Of a stretch of 64,000 nucleotides of DNA, positions 53,733 to 63,604 are shown piece by piece. The notes under the pieces were generated by a model. The model was not told where the DNA came from. It saw only the letters and a program-made list of their open reading frames with translations, and did not search any database. The position numbers and the translations under genes are program-made. The DNA is from Lelliottia amnigena. Its GTDB lineage: Bacteria > Pseudomonadota > Gammaproteobacteria > Enterobacterales > Enterobacteriaceae. How positions within the stretch are numbered: the stretch's first letter is position 1; the number at the start of each line of letters is the position of its first letter. Location of the stretch: the NCBI GenBank assembly GCA_900635465.1, contig LR134135.1:3472001-3536000 (forward strand), written 5' to 3'.

Positions 53733-55250
53733 TTATTTTACCGGACGCATCGCCGGGAACAGGATCACATCACGGATGGTGTGGCTGTTGGTAAACAGCA
53801 TCACCATACGGTCGATACCAATGCCCAGACCCGCCGTTGGCGGCAAGCCGTGTTCCAGCGCGGTCACGTAGTCTTCGTCGAAGAACATCGCTTCATCGTC
53901 GCCTGCGGCTTTCGCATCAACCTGATCCTGGAAGCGCTGCGCCTGATCCTGCGCATCGTTGAGCTCGCTAAAGCCGTTACCGATTTCACGGCCGCCAATA
54001 AAGAACTCAAAGCGGTCAGTGATTTCCGGGTTTTCGTCATTACGACGCGCCAGCGGAGACACTTCAGCCGGGTATTCGGTGATGAAGGTAGGCTGAATCA
54101 GATGCGCTTCTGCCACTTCTTCGAAGATCTCAGTCACGATACGACCCTGACCCCAGCTCTTCTCAACCTTGATACCGATGCTTTCCGCGATGGCTTTCGC
54201 AGAGTCAAAGTTATCCAGATCGGCCATTTCGGTTTCTGGACGGTATTTCTTGATCGCTTCGCGCATGGTCAGCTTGACGAACGGCTTACCAAAGTCGAAC
54301 ACTTCGTCACCGTAAGGGACTTCCGTGGTGCCGAGAATATCCTGCGCCAGGGTGCGGAACAGCGATTCGGTCAGCTCGATCAGATCTTTGTAATCCGCAT
54401 ACGCCATATAGAGTTCCATCATGGTGAACTCTGGGTTATGGCGAACAGAAATACCTTCGTTACGGAAGTTACGGTTGATTTCGAACACGCGTTCGAAGCC
54501 GCCAACCACCAGACGCTTCAGGTACAGTTCCGGCGCGATGCGCAGGTACATGTCCAGATCCAGCGCATTGTGATGGGTCACGAATGGACGCGCAGACGCG
54601 CCACCCGGAATCACCTGCATCATTGGTGTTTCGACTTCCATAAAATCACGGCCAACCATGAACTGACGGATGCCCGCCATAATCTGGGAACGGATTTTGA
54701 ACGTTTTGCGGGATTCATCGTTAGAGATGAGATCCAGGTAGCGCTGACGATAGCGCGCTTCCTGATCCTGCAGACCGTGAAATTTATCCGGCAACGGACG
54801 CAGTGCTTTCGTCAGCAGGCGCAGTTCGGTGCAGTGAATAGAGAGTTCGCCCGTCTTGGTCTTGAACAGCTTGCCTTTTGCGCCAAGAATATCGCCCAGG
54901 TCCCACTTCTTGAACTGCTCGTTATAAATGCCTTCTGGCAGATCGTCACGGGAAACGTACAGCTGAATACGGCCACCGACGTCCTGCAACGTCACGAAGG
55001 ACGCTTTACCCATGATACGACGGGTCATCATGCGGCCTGCAACGGACACTTCTACGTTCAGCGCTTCCAGCTCTTCGTTTTCTTTTGCATCGAAGTCAGC
55101 GTGCAGCCGATCGGAAGTGTGATCGCGACGAAAATCGTTCGGGAATGGAATACCCTGCTCACGCAGTGCAGCCAGCTTTTCGCGACGCGTTTTCAGCTCG
55201 TTATTAAGATCGACTACCGCGTCAGTGCCCTGTGCTTGTTGTTCAGACAT
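53733..55250 (-). CDS. lysS: Lysyl-tRNA synthetase (class II)
   Basis: The 505-residue protein has an N-terminal OB-fold anticodon-binding domain (about 60-160, [14 protein letters not shown]) and the class II core: motif 2 [15 protein letters not shown] and motif 3 [12 protein letters not shown]. It charges tRNA-Lys in the cytoplasm. It lies nine bases after prfB and is co-transcribed with it, as in E. coli. Confidence 0.98.
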   Translation of the reverse strand: MSEQQAQGTDAVVDLNNELKTRREKLAALREQGIPFPNDFRRDHTSDRLHADFDAKENEELEALNVEVSVAGRMMTRRIMGKASFVTLQDVGGRIQLYVSRDDLPEGIYNEQFKKWDLGDILGAKGKLFKTKTGELSIHCTELRLLTKALRPLPDKFHGLQDQEARYRQRYLDLISNDESRKTFKIRSQIMAGIRQFMVGRDFMEVETPMMQVIPGGASARPFVTHHNALDLDMYLRIAPELYLKRLVVGGFERVFEINRNFRNEGISVRHNPEFTMMELYMAYADYKDLIELTESLFRTLAQDILGTTEVPYGDEVFDFGKPFVKLTMREAIKKYRPETEMADLDNFDSAKAIAESIGIKVEKSWGQGRIVTEIFEEVAEAHLIQPTFITEYPAEVSPLARRNDENPEITDRFEFFIGGREIGNGFSELNDAQDQAQRFQDQVDAKAAGDDEAMFFDEDYVTALEHGLPPTAGLGIGIDRMVMLFTNSHTIRDVILFPAMRPVK

Positions 55251-55259
55251 GTTGGTTCC

Positions 55260-56358
55260 TCATAACCCTGCTTTCAAACTTGCTTCGATAAATTGATCCA
55301 AGCTGCCGTCCAGCACCGCCTGCGTGTTACGGGTTTCAACCCCGGTACGCAAGTCTTTAATGCGGGAGTCATCAAGGACATAAGAACGAATCTGGCTGCC
55401 CCAGCCGATGTCAGATTTGTTATCTTCCATCACCTGTTTCTCGGCATTTTTCTTCTGCATCTCCAGCTCATAAAGCTTCGCTTTCATCTGCTTCATGGCC
55501 TGGTCTTTGTTCTTATGCTGCGAACGGTCGTTCTGGCATTGCGTTACCGTGTTGGTCGGAAGGTGGGTAATACGCACCGCGGATTCCGTTCGGTTAACGT
55601 GCTGACCGCCCGCGCCAGATGCGCGATAAACGTCAATGCGCAAGTCGGCTGGGTTGATTTCGATATCGATATCGTCTTTCACTTCTGGATAGACAAACGC
55701 AGAGCTGAAAGAGGTATGACGGCGACCGCCGGAGTCGAACGGGCTTTTACGCACCAGGCGATGAACGCCCGTTTCGGTACGCAACCAGCCGTAAGCGTAA
55801 TCGCCAATGATCTTGATGGTGATGGATTTAAGACCCGCCACTTCACCTTCAGACTCTTCGATAATCTCGGTTTTGAAGCCGCGCGCTTCTGCCCAGCGCA
55901 AATACATACGCGCCAGCATGCTCGCCCAGTCTTGCGCTTCGGTCCCGCCAGAACCGGCCTGGATATCGAGATAGCAATCGGCGCTGTCGTATTCGCCAGA
56001 GAACATGCGGCGGAATTCAAGCTGCGCCAGTTTCTCTTCTAATACGTCGAGCTCAGCGATCGTTTCGTTGAATGTTTCTTCGTCGTCGGCTTCGACCGCT
56101 AATTCCAGCAGACCAGAAACGTCTTCCAGTCCCTGCGTCATTTGATCCAGCGTTTCAACGATGGCTTCGAGGGAGGAACGCTCTTTACCCAGCGCCTGTG
56201 CGCGTTCAGGTTCGTTCCAGACGTCCGGCTGTTCCAGCTCGGCGTTTACTTCTTCAAGGCGTTCTTTCTTCGCATCATAGTCAAAGATACCCCCTAAGAA
56301 CGGCGGAGCGCTCCGTAAGGTCTTGAATGCGGTTTTTTACCGGATTAATTTCAAACAT
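55260..56358 (-). CDS. prfB: Peptide chain release factor 2, with programmed +1 frameshift
   Basis: The true start is the ATG at 56356-56358 ([18 protein letters not shown]). After 25 codons the in-frame TGA at 56281-56283 follows CTT; the reading continues one base later as GAC TAT GAT. The internal Shine-Dalgarno AGGGGG (56290-56295) and CTT-TGA-C are the canonical RF2 autoregulatory site. The joined product has 365 residues, as in E. coli, with GGQ in [10 protein letters not shown] and a stop-codon recognition region further upstream. When RF2 is scarce the ribosome shifts and makes more. lysS follows. Confidence 0.97.
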
Positions 56359-56462
56359 GGTCTGTTTTCTTTATTGGACTAGTCAAAATGCGGTGATAAG
56401 AGCGGGATTGTACCCAATCCACGCTCTTTTTTATAGAGAATAGTGACGCTAAATTGGTCAGC

Positions 56463-58196
56463 TTACATCGGCCAGATATGATCGATGATGATTTGCAAAC
56501 TGCGATTTCCGCGAAACTCATTGATATCCAGTTTGTAGGCCAGTTCGACTTCACGCACGCCGTTATCAGGCCAAACTGAGGTGTCGACGTTGAAAGCAAT
56601 CCCATCCAGCAGCGGGCCGCCGCCAAGCGGTTCAACCATCACTTTCAGATGACGATCGCCCACCAAACGCTGTTGCAGTAGACGAAAACGGCCGTCAAAC
56701 AGCGGTTCCGGGAACATTTGTCCCCAGGGTCCTGATTCGCGCAGCAGTTGCGCGATCTCCATGGTCATCTCAGCAGGCGTCAGCGCACCATCGGAAACCA
56801 CTTCACCTTGCAGCAAGGCGGGATCCAGCCAGTCGGTCACCAGTTCGCTAAAGAGCCGTTGAAACTCATCAAACTTCGTCTCTTCCAGCGATAAACCCGC
56901 CGCCATGGCGTGACCGCCGAATTTAATCATCAGCCCAGGATGCAGCGTATCCAGACGCTCTAGCGCATCGCGCATATGCAGCCCCTGAATAGAACGACCC
57001 GACCCTTTTAGCGTGCCGTCACCCGCCGGTGCAAACGCGATCACCGGACGATGAAAACGCTCTTTGATGCGCGAGGCCAAAATACCCACGACGCCCTGAT
57101 GCCATTCCGGGTGATACATCGCCAGCCCGCCGGGCAGCGTTTCGCTACTGCGCTCAAGTTTTTCACACAGCGTCAGCGCCTCTGCTTGCATCCCCTGCTC
57201 AATCTCTTTGCGCGTCTCATTCAGCGCATCCAGTTCATTCGCCAGCACGCGCGCTTCACCGATGTTGTCGCACAGCAGCAGCGCCACGCCAACAGACATG
57301 TCATCCAGTCGCCCTGCCGCGTTCAGACGTGGGCCCAAAGCAAAACCTAAGTCGCTTGCCGCCAGCTTTTGCGCATCGCGGTTGGAAATCTCCAGCAGCG
57401 CTTTGATGCCTGGTCGGCATTTCCCCGCGCGAATCCGGCTCAAACCCTGCCAGGTCAGAATACGGTTATTGGTGTCCAGCGGGACAACGTCCGCAACCGT
57501 CCCCAGCGCGACCAGATCGAGATATTCCGCCAGATTAGGCACCGCGATACCACGCGTCTCAAACCAGCCTTTATCACGCAGCAACGTGCGCAGCGCCAAC
57601 ATCAGATAGAACGCTACTCCCACGCCCGCGAGCGATTTCGACGGGAAGTCGCAGTCGCGCAGATTGGGGTTAATAATCGCTTCGGCAGCCGGTAAGGTGT
57701 CACCCGGCAAATGGTGATCGGTAACGATAACCGGGATCCCAAGCTGATGCGCCCGATCGACCCCGGCGTGTGACGAGATCCCATTATCGACGGTTAAGAT
57801 CATCTGCGCGCCACGCGCTTGAGCCTGATCAACCACTTCCGGACTCAGGCCGTAGCCATCTTCAAAGCGATTAGGCACCAGATAGGTGACATTATCGCAG
57901 CCGAGCGCACGCAGGCTGAGCACCGTTAGCGCGGTGCTGGTTGCGCCATCGGCGTCAAAATCACCGACGACGACAATGCGCGTCCCTTCACGCAGCGCGT
58001 TGTAGAGCAGTTCAGTCGCTGTTTCTACACCGCTGAGCTGTTGCCAGGGCAACATGCCTTTGACGCTACGCTCAAGTTCATCGGCATTGCGCACGCCACG
58101 TCCTGCATAAAGTCGGCGCAGAAGCGGCGAAAGATCGGCAGGTAAATTAACGTTCTCATCCACCTCACGGCGGCGCAGTTGAGTCTTTGCTTTCAC
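56463..58196 (-). CDS. recJ: Single-stranded-DNA-specific exonuclease RecJ
   Basis: The 577-residue protein equals E. coli RecJ. DHH phosphoesterase motifs are complete: VGDFDADGATS, TVDNGIS, VTDHHLPGD, and the DHHA1 part GGHAMAAGLSL. It degrades single strands 5-prime to 3-prime with metal ions and serves in RecF recombination, mismatch repair and base excision repair. It is five bases from dsbC on the same strand, in the xerD-dsbC-recJ-prfB-lysS series. Confidence 0.97.
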   Translation of the reverse strand: MKAKTQLRRREVDENVNLPADLSPLLRRLYAGRGVRNADELERSVKGMLPWQQLSGVETATELLYNALREGTRIVVVGDFDADGATSTALTVLSLRALGCDNVTYLVPNRFEDGYGLSPEVVDQAQARGAQMILTVDNGISSHAGVDRAHQLGIPVIVTDHHLPGDTLPAAEAIINPNLRDCDFPSKSLAGVGVAFYLMLALRTLLRDKGWFETRGIAVPNLAEYLDLVALGTVADVVPLDTNNRILTWQGLSRIRAGKCRPGIKALLEISNRDAQKLAASDLGFALGPRLNAAGRLDDMSVGVALLLCDNIGEARVLANELDALNETRKEIEQGMQAEALTLCEKLERSSETLPGGLAMYHPEWHQGVVGILASRIKERFHRPVIAFAPAGDGTLKGSGRSIQGLHMRDALERLDTLHPGLMIKFGGHAMAAGLSLEETKFDEFQRLFSELVTDWLDPALLQGEVVSDGALTPAEMTMEIAQLLRESGPWGQMFPEPLFDGRFRLLQQRLVGDRHLKVMVEPLGGGPLLDGIAFNVDTSVWPDNGVREVELAYKLDINEFRGNRSLQIIIDHIWPM

Positions 58197-58201
58197 GCGA
58201 A

Positions 58202-58915
58202 TTATTTACCGCCAGTCTGTTTCTGGTGTGCGTCGAGAAACTCTTTCATCTCTTTCGGCCCCTGATAACCCGGCACGACGTATCCGTTGCTCAGCACGAT
58301 GGCAGGCGTTCCGGTCACGCCAAACTGCACACCCAGCGCGTAATGGTTCGCAATGTCGATGTCGCAGGACGCCGGTTTGACGCCTTTGCCGTTCATCGCA
58401 TCATCAAACGCTTGTTTCGGATCTTTGGCACACCAGATGGCTTTCATGTCCTGCTCTGGCTGGCTCTGAATACCCGCACGCGGGAAAGCCAGGTAACGCA
58501 CGGTGATCCCCAGCGCGTTGTAGTCTTTCATCTCTTCATGCAGCTTGTGACAATAGCCGCAGGTGATATCAGTGAAAACGGTAATAACGTGTTTTTCCTG
58601 CGCGGCTTTGTAGACAATCATCTCTTTTTCGAGCGCATTCAGGTTTTTCATCAGTAACTGATTAGTGATGTTAACCGGCTGCGCGCCGCTGACGTCATAC
58701 ATTGGACCTTGAACGAAATGCTTGCCGTCTTCGGTAACGTAGAGCACACCGCTGTTTGTCAGTACCGTTTTCATGCCGGCTACGGGTGCAGGCTGGATAT
58801 CACTACTGGTCACGCCGAGTTTGGCCAGTGACTGTTTAATTGCCGCATCGTCAGCATGAGCAAAGCCCGCCCAGGATGCAGCCAGCAGAGAGAACAGCGC
58901 TAAAGATTTTTTCAT
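58202..58915 (-). CDS. dsbC: Thiol:disulfide isomerase DsbC
   Basis: From the ATG at 58915 the product has 237 residues with a signal peptide (MKKSLALFSLLAASWAGFAHAD). The frame extends further upstream only into xerD antiparallel coding, without homology. The active site is CGYC in FTDITCGYCHKLHEE; a second cysteine pair is in AIWCAKD and PASCDID. The dimeric protein corrects wrong disulfides in the periplasm and is kept reduced by DsbD. It lies between xerD and recJ as in E. coli. Confidence 0.96.
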   Translation of the reverse strand: MKKSLALFSLLAASWAGFAHADDAAIKQSLAKLGVTSSDIQPAPVAGMKTVLTNSGVLYVTEDGKHFVQGPMYDVSGAQPVNITNQLLMKNLNALEKEMIVYKAAQEKHVITVFTDITCGYCHKLHEEMKDYNALGITVRYLAFPRAGIQSQPEQDMKAIWCAKDPKQAFDDAMNGKGVKPASCDIDIANHYALGVQFGVTGTPAIVLSNGYVVPGYQGPKEMKEFLDAHQKQTGGK

Positions 58916-58943
58916 TTTCGGTCCTATGACTATGTTTCGGCAC

Positions 58944-59840
58944 TCACGCTCGCGGGTGGTGCTGTTGGTGTAGCTGCCGCAACCGTTCTGTTGCAACGTG
59001 GGTATAGATTTGCGTGGTTGACAGGTCGCTGTGTCCCAGCAACATCTGTACGACGCGCAAATCAGCGCCATGGTTGAGCAAGTGCGTTGCGAAGGCATGG
59101 CGCAGAACGTGCGGCGAAAGTTTTTCACTGTCGATACCCGCCAGTGTGGCGTAATGTTTTATGCGATGCCAGAAGGTTTGTCGCGTCATTTGTTGCGCAC
59201 GCTGGCTGGGAAACAGAACATCAATAGAAACACCGTTCAGAAGCCATGGTCGACCATGCTCGAGATAGTTCTCCACCCAGTACACCGCCTCTTCGCCAAG
59301 CGGGACCAGACGTTCTTTGTTTCCTTTACCTATCACGCGGACCACGCCCTGACGCAGGCTAATATCGCTCATCGTCAAACCCACCAGTTCCGAGACGCGC
59401 AAACCCGTGGCATACAGCACTTCAAGCATGGCTTTATCGCGTAACTCCAGCGGCACGTCAACCGTCGGTGACTGTAATAATCTGTCAACTTGTGCTTCGC
59501 TGAGATCTTTAGGTAAACGCTGCGGCAGCTTGGGGGATGCCAGTAGCGCACTCGGATCGTCAGCGCGAAGCTTCTCGCGATACAGATGCTGAAACAGTCG
59601 TCTCATTGCACTCAGCAGGCGCGCGGAACTGGTGGCTTTGTAGCCGCCGTCCATACGTTCGGCCAGTAGAGACTGGAGATCGTCTCGCTGTGCCTGTTCG
59701 AGCGACAAGCCACGGTGCGCGAGCCATTCCGCCAGCATCGTTAAATCGCGACGATAGGCGCTCAGCGTGTTCTCCGCCAGGTTCTTCTCAAGCCACAGCG
59801 CATCGAGAAATTGTTCGATGAGTGCGAGATCCTTTTCCAC
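58944..59840 (-). CDS. xerD: Site-specific tyrosine recombinase XerD
   Basis: The GTG at 59840, behind CAGGAG, gives 298 residues as in E. coli; the ATG at 59870 adds ten residues without support. Catalytic residues are visible: Arg in TGLRVSELVGL, Lys in GKGNKERLVPL, HxxR in SPHVLRHAFATH, His in LLGHSDL, and Tyr in TTQIYTHV. With XerC it resolves chromosome dimers at dif under FtsK control. It is the core chromosomal recombinase, not an island integrase. Confidence 0.97.
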   Translation of the reverse strand: MEKDLALIEQFLDALWLEKNLAENTLSAYRRDLTMLAEWLAHRGLSLEQAQRDDLQSLLAERMDGGYKATSSARLLSAMRRLFQHLYREKLRADDPSALLASPKLPQRLPKDLSEAQVDRLLQSPTVDVPLELRDKAMLEVLYATGLRVSELVGLTMSDISLRQGVVRVIGKGNKERLVPLGEEAVYWVENYLEHGRPWLLNGVSIDVLFPSQRAQQMTRQTFWHRIKHYATLAGIDSEKLSPHVLRHAFATHLLNHGADLRVVQMLLGHSDLSTTQIYTHVATERLRQLHQQHHPRA

Positions 59841-59940
59841 GTCTGCTCCTGTGATTCTGCCCTCGGCCATTATGACGTAATGGTACAGCTTTCTGGTACA
59901 CTACGCGCAAAGTCATAGCAAGTATTGAGAAGTTTACGCG

Positions 59941-60462
59941 ATGAATATTGGTCTGTTTTATGGTTCCAGCACCTGCTATACCGAGATGGCCGCGGAGAAA
60001 ATTCGCGACATTATCGGCCCTGAACTGGTGACGCTCCACAATCTTAAAGACGATGCCCCCACCGAAATGGAACAGTACGATGTTCTGATTTTGGGCATTC
60101 CGACCTGGGATTTTGGTGAGATACAGGAGGACTGGGAAGCCATTTGGGAGCAGCTCGATTCACTCAACCTGGAAGGCAAAATCGTTGCGCTTTACGGTAT
60201 GGGCGATCAGCTAGGTTATGGCGAGTGGTTCCTTGATGCGCTCGGCATGCTGCACGATAAGCTTGCCCCAAAAGGCGTCCATTTTATCGGCTACTGGCCA
60301 ACAGAGGGTTACGAGTTCACCAGCCCAAAACCGGTGATTGCTGATGGCCAGCTGTTTGTGGGCCTGGCGCTGGACGAAACCAACCAGTACGACCTCAGTG
60401 ACGAGCGCCTGCAAAGCTGGTGTGAACAAATTCTGGGTGAAATGGCGGAAAAATTTAGCTAA
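59941..60462 (+). CDS. fldB: Flavodoxin 2 (FldB)
   Basis: The 173-residue protein has the E. coli FldB length. The FMN phosphate loop is YGSSTCYTE (residues 6-14); the isoalloxazine-stacking regions are in [13 protein letters not shown] and [12 protein letters not shown]. It is an electron carrier, SoxS-inducible in E. coli. It is divergent from xerD and converges with ygfX. Confidence 0.95.
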   Translation: MNIGLFYGSSTCYTEMAAEKIRDIIGPELVTLHNLKDDAPTEMEQYDVLILGIPTWDFGEIQEDWEAIWEQLDSLNLEGKIVALYGMGDQLGYGEWFLDALGMLHDKLAPKGVHFIGYWPTEGYEFTSPKPVIADGQLFVGLALDETNQYDLSDERLQSWCEQILGEMAEKFS

Positions 60463-60466
60463 TCCG

Positions 60467-60880
60467 CTATCGACCGGGCGTCGGTTGCTGCAAAACCATC
60501 CGACGCAAATCTCGCCACTCGTCAGCATCCATACTGTCCGCCGAAAGCCATAAATGCTGGTTTCGTCCGCCTTGCACGTTACGCAAGCGAAACATCATGC
60601 CAAAACTCAGCATCCAGGGCGTACCGACGATTTCCCACTCTTTACCTTGCCAGCGCAGACGAGAGTCCATCAGCAGCTTGATTTCGCCCTGACAGGAATT
60701 GATACGTCGCTGGCTGCGCACGCTGTCGAACACCACAAGCGAGAGTAACAGCATCCATAACGGGGTGTAGCTGAGTGGCCACGGCATCAGCAAAACAAAG
60801 GCCGCAACCATTCCGTGGAGCAACAAAGACATCCACTGTGAGCGCCAGGATACGCGCAGATCAGATTGCCACAGGACCAC
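60467..60880 (-). CDS. ygfX: YgfX (CptA), inner membrane protein
   Basis: The 137-residue protein starts [19 protein letters not shown] and has two membrane helices (about 17-55) and a soluble C-terminal domain. In E. coli it is co-transcribed with sdhE, overlapping it by 20 bases as here. It has been described as a toxin-like partner affecting MreB and FtsZ, and also as linked with flavinylation factor function; both roles are debated. Confidence 0.92.
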   Translation of the reverse strand: MVLWQSDLRVSWRSQWMSLLLHGMVAAFVLLMPWPLSYTPLWMLLLSLVVFDSVRSQRRINSCQGEIKLLMDSRLRWQGKEWEIVGTPWMLSFGMMFRLRNVQGGRNQHLWLSADSMDADEWRDLRRMVLQQPTPGR

Positions 60881-61127
60881 GTTCCCGATTCCGTGTTTGA
60901 ATTAATTGCACCATCCGTTGCAACTCGGTGTCGGCGGGCTTGCCGTGATTCATCAGCCAGTTGAATAAATCAGGATCGTCACTTTCAAGAAGGCGAATAA
61001 ACAGACGCTTATCGTCATCGCTTAAGCTGTCGTATTCATATTCGAAGAATGGCATGACGGAAATATCAAGTTCGCGCATGCCGCGGCGGCACGCCCAGTG
61101 AATACGAGCCTTATTGCTAATGTCCAT
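60861..61127 (-). CDS. sdhE: FAD assembly factor SdhE
   Basis: The 88-residue protein has the signature [17 protein letters not shown], with the RGxxE motif needed for covalent attachment of FAD to SdhA and FrdA. It is the first gene of sdhE-ygfX. A clean ATG at 61127 gives [13 protein letters not shown]. Divergent from ygfZ, with a 267-base control region between. Confidence 0.96.
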   Translation of the reverse strand: MDISNKARIHWACRRGMRELDISVMPFFEYEYDSLSDDDKRLFIRLLESDDPDLFNWLMNHGKPADTELQRMVQLIQTRNRERGPVAI

Positions 61128-61394
61128 GTTGATTTCCTGCTAAACGTTTCTTCTACCTCTAAGAGGGACGATTTCTAGTGTAACGTGTTTTTTGCCGTTT
61201 CATTACAGGAAAATCACTGACTGGAAGCACGCTTCCAGAAAAATCCCCTATAAAGAGAGCGGATTACTCTGTTTTGCGTGACGCTACGCAGAACGTTAAT
61301 AAGGCACAATTGGGCTGCTGAAAGGGCTTGCAATGACTGCTGTCTCTTTTACCATTAGGCATTAACAAAGCGTTAAGCAATTCAGGATATCACT

Positions 61395-62375
61395 ATGGCT
61401 TTTACACCATTTCCTCCTCGCCAGCCTGTCGCCTCCGCGCGTCTGCCGCTGACGCTTATCTCTCTTGATGACTGGGCTTTGGCAACAATCTCTGGCGCTG
61501 ATAGCGAAAAATATCTTCAGGGTCAGGTCACTGCCGACGTCGCCCAGTTAGGCGAGCATCAGCATCTGCTGGTGGCGCATTGCGATCCTAAAGGAAAGAT
61601 GTGGAGCAATCTGCGTCTGTTCCGTCGTCAGGATGGTTTTGCCATTATCGAACGCCGTAGCCTGCGAGATGCGCAACTGACTGAACTGAAAAAGTATGCG
61701 GTTTTCTCTAAAGTGACAATCGTTGCAGACGACGAAAATGTGCTGCTTGGCGTCGCCGGTTTTCAGGCCCGCGCGGCGCTGAAAACTCTTTTCAGCGAGC
61801 TGCCTGATGCTGATAAACCATTGATTAATGATGGCGCGACTTCCCTTCTGTGGTTTGAATACCCAGAGGAACGCTTCCTGCTGGTCACGGATGTCGCGAC
61901 TGCGGAGCGCGTGACCGAAGCGCTGCGTGGCGAAGCACAATTCAACAACAGCCTGCAGTGGTTAGCGCTGAATATTGAAGCGGGTCTGCCGATCATTGAC
62001 GCGGCAAACAGCGCACAGTTTATTCCGCAGGCTACCAATATTCAGGCACTCGGCGGCATCAGCTTTAAAAAAGGCTGTTACACCGGTCAGGAGATGGTGG
62101 CCCGGGCAAAATTCCGCGGGGCCAATAAACGCGCGCTGTGGTATCTGGCAGGAAACGCCAGTCGCGTTCCAGAAGCCGGTGAAGATCTCGAGCTGAAAAT
62201 GGGTGAAAACTGGCGTCGCACAGGTACTGTGTTGGCTGCTGTTCAGCTGGACGATGGCCGAGTTCTGGTGCAGGTGGTGATGAACAATGACATGGAAGCT
62301 GACAGCGTGTTCCGCGTGCGTGACGATGCCAATACATTAAGCATCCAGCCGCTGCCGTATTCATTAGAAGAGTAA
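61395..62375 (+). CDS. ygfZ: YgfZ, folate-dependent iron-sulfur cluster repair protein
   Basis: The 326-residue protein (E. coli 326) is a GcvT-fold protein with the signature [18 protein letters not shown], whose Cys is essential in E. coli YgfZ. It binds tetrahydrofolate and helps maintain Fe-S enzymes such as MiaB under oxidative stress. It stands alone on the plus strand between sdhE and trhA. Confidence 0.96.
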   Translation: MAFTPFPPRQPVASARLPLTLISLDDWALATISGADSEKYLQGQVTADVAQLGEHQHLLVAHCDPKGKMWSNLRLFRRQDGFAIIERRSLRDAQLTELKKYAVFSKVTIVADDENVLLGVAGFQARAALKTLFSELPDADKPLINDGATSLLWFEYPEERFLLVTDVATAERVTEALRGEAQFNNSLQWLALNIEAGLPIIDAANSAQFIPQATNIQALGGISFKKGCYTGQEMVARAKFRGANKRALWYLAGNASRVPEAGEDLELKMGENWRRTGTVLAAVQLDDGRVLVQVVMNNDMEADSVFRVRDDANTLSIQPLPYSLEE

Positions 62376-62381
62376 TACTTT

Positions 62382-62407
62382 GCCCGGCAGTGGATTCATT
62401 GCCGGGC
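62382..62407. terminator. Hairpin between ygfZ and trhA
   Basis: GCCCGGCA / TGCCGGGC, an eight-pair stem with a 10-base loop, separates the two convergent genes. T runs are short. Confidence 0.55.
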
Positions 62408-62417
62408 GTTCAAAACG

Positions 62418-63074
62418 TTAAGCCTGCGCCACGTATAAATATATCGCCAGGAAATGGCACACGCTGCCGCCCAGCACGAAGCCATGCCAGATAGCGTGGT
62501 TGTACGGAATACGTTTACAGACGTAAAAAATCACCCCGAGTGAATAGATGATCCCCCCCGCCGCAAGCAGCGTCACCCCACCCGCGTCCAGCTTTGTCGC
62601 CAGTTGATATACCACGATCAGCGACAGCCAACCCATCGTCAAATATGTCACCAGCGACAGCACTTTAAACCGGTGCGCAATCGTGAGCTTAAACAAGATA
62701 CCGAGCAGTGCCAGTCCCCAAATGACGATCATCAGGCCGCGTGATAAGGGCGAGTTCAATCCCACCAGCAAAAATGGCGTATAGGTTCCGGCAATCAGGA
62801 GATAGATAGCGCAGTGATCAAATTTCTTAAGCCAAATTTTGGCACGCTGATGCGGAATGGCGTGGTAAAGCGTTGAGGCGAGAAAGAGGAGAATCATACT
62901 CCCGCCATACAGGCTATAGCTGGTAATAGCCAGCGCATTGGCGTTCGCATCAAACGCCTGCACCAGCAGAAGTACCAAACCGACAATACCAAAAACGAGG
63001 CCAATCCCGTGACTAATGCTGTTGGCTATTTCCTCAGCCAGTGAATATCCCTGTGCAACGATTGGTTTGCTCAC
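62418..63074 (-). CDS. trhA: TrhA (YqfA), hemolysin III / PAQR-family membrane protein
   Basis: The 218-residue protein has seven membrane helices and the family motifs [34 protein letters not shown] and [36 protein letters not shown] segments (His, Asp and Ser that bind metal in PAQR proteins). In E. coli it affects membrane energetics. Despite the name, hemolysis is not its normal role. Confidence 0.93.
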   Translation of the reverse strand: MSKPIVAQGYSLAEEIANSISHGIGLVFGIVGLVLLLVQAFDANANALAITSYSLYGGSMILLFLASTLYHAIPHQRAKIWLKKFDHCAIYLLIAGTYTPFLLVGLNSPLSRGLMIVIWGLALLGILFKLTIAHRFKVLSLVTYLTMGWLSLIVVYQLATKLDAGGVTLLAAGGIIYSLGVIFYVCKRIPYNHAIWHGFVLGGSVCHFLAIYLYVAQA

Positions 63075-63240
63075 TATAGGAAACTCCAGGAAAACAGAAG
63101 ATAAAAATGTATCACCAAACTATGCTAACTGAGAACGATTCCAGTGAACACATGTTAGCTAAAATAAATACCTATTCCAGAATAATCCATTAAAATCATT
63201 ACATTGAGGTTAAAATTCACCTAACACTCGTTCACTTTTA

Positions 63241-63552
63241 TTAAAGGCATTTAAATTCAATCACATAAAACTGGGACTGGTTAGGGTAAATCTCGGCGAT
63301 AACCGCTTTGAGTGCTTCCAGTGACATGTTTTCCTGCTGCGCATGTTTTTCGGTTAACGCATCCAGCGTCACCGTCGACGTGCGGATGACTTCAACGGTG
63401 CAAAAGTACCCCTCATCCTCATAGCGCCCAACGCGCAGAATATCGCCTGCTTTAAAATGTGATTCTGATTCGTCGCGGATAGTGATGGTTTTACGCCCGG
63501 CCAGAATGTCTTCCTGAAAGCGCTGAAAAAAAGTAATGTCGTTTGGCTGCAT
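63241..63552 (-). CDS. yqfB: N4-acetylcytidine amidohydrolase YqfB (ASCH domain)
   Basis: From the ATG at 63552 ([19 protein letters not shown]) the protein is 103 residues as in E. coli. It is an ASCH-domain enzyme that hydrolyses N4-acetylcytidine to cytidine and acetate; Lys, Thr and Glu of the proposed triad can be placed in [12 protein letters not shown] and the later Glu. The frame is open to 63639, but the extra residues have no homology and overlap the divergent regulator. Confidence 0.93.
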   Translation of the reverse strand: MQPNDITFFQRFQEDILAGRKTITIRDESESHFKAGDILRVGRYEDEGYFCTVEVIRTSTVTLDALTEKHAQQENMSLEALKAVIAEIYPNQSQFYVIEFKCL

Positions 63553-63604
63553 GGTATTATTCCCTGAAGATAAAGTCTGATAAGTGAGTTTAGCCAGCGT
63601 GAGC

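Noticed and set aside
53781..55265. A 494-codon open frame antisense to lysS
   Set aside because: It mirrors lysS almost exactly, has no start signal or family features, and lysS is certain. Long antisense frames are common opposite well-biased genes.
58944..59840. XerD as an integrase of the accessory island
   Set aside because: It is the core XerD, in its conserved place with dsbC and recJ, seven kilobases from the island.
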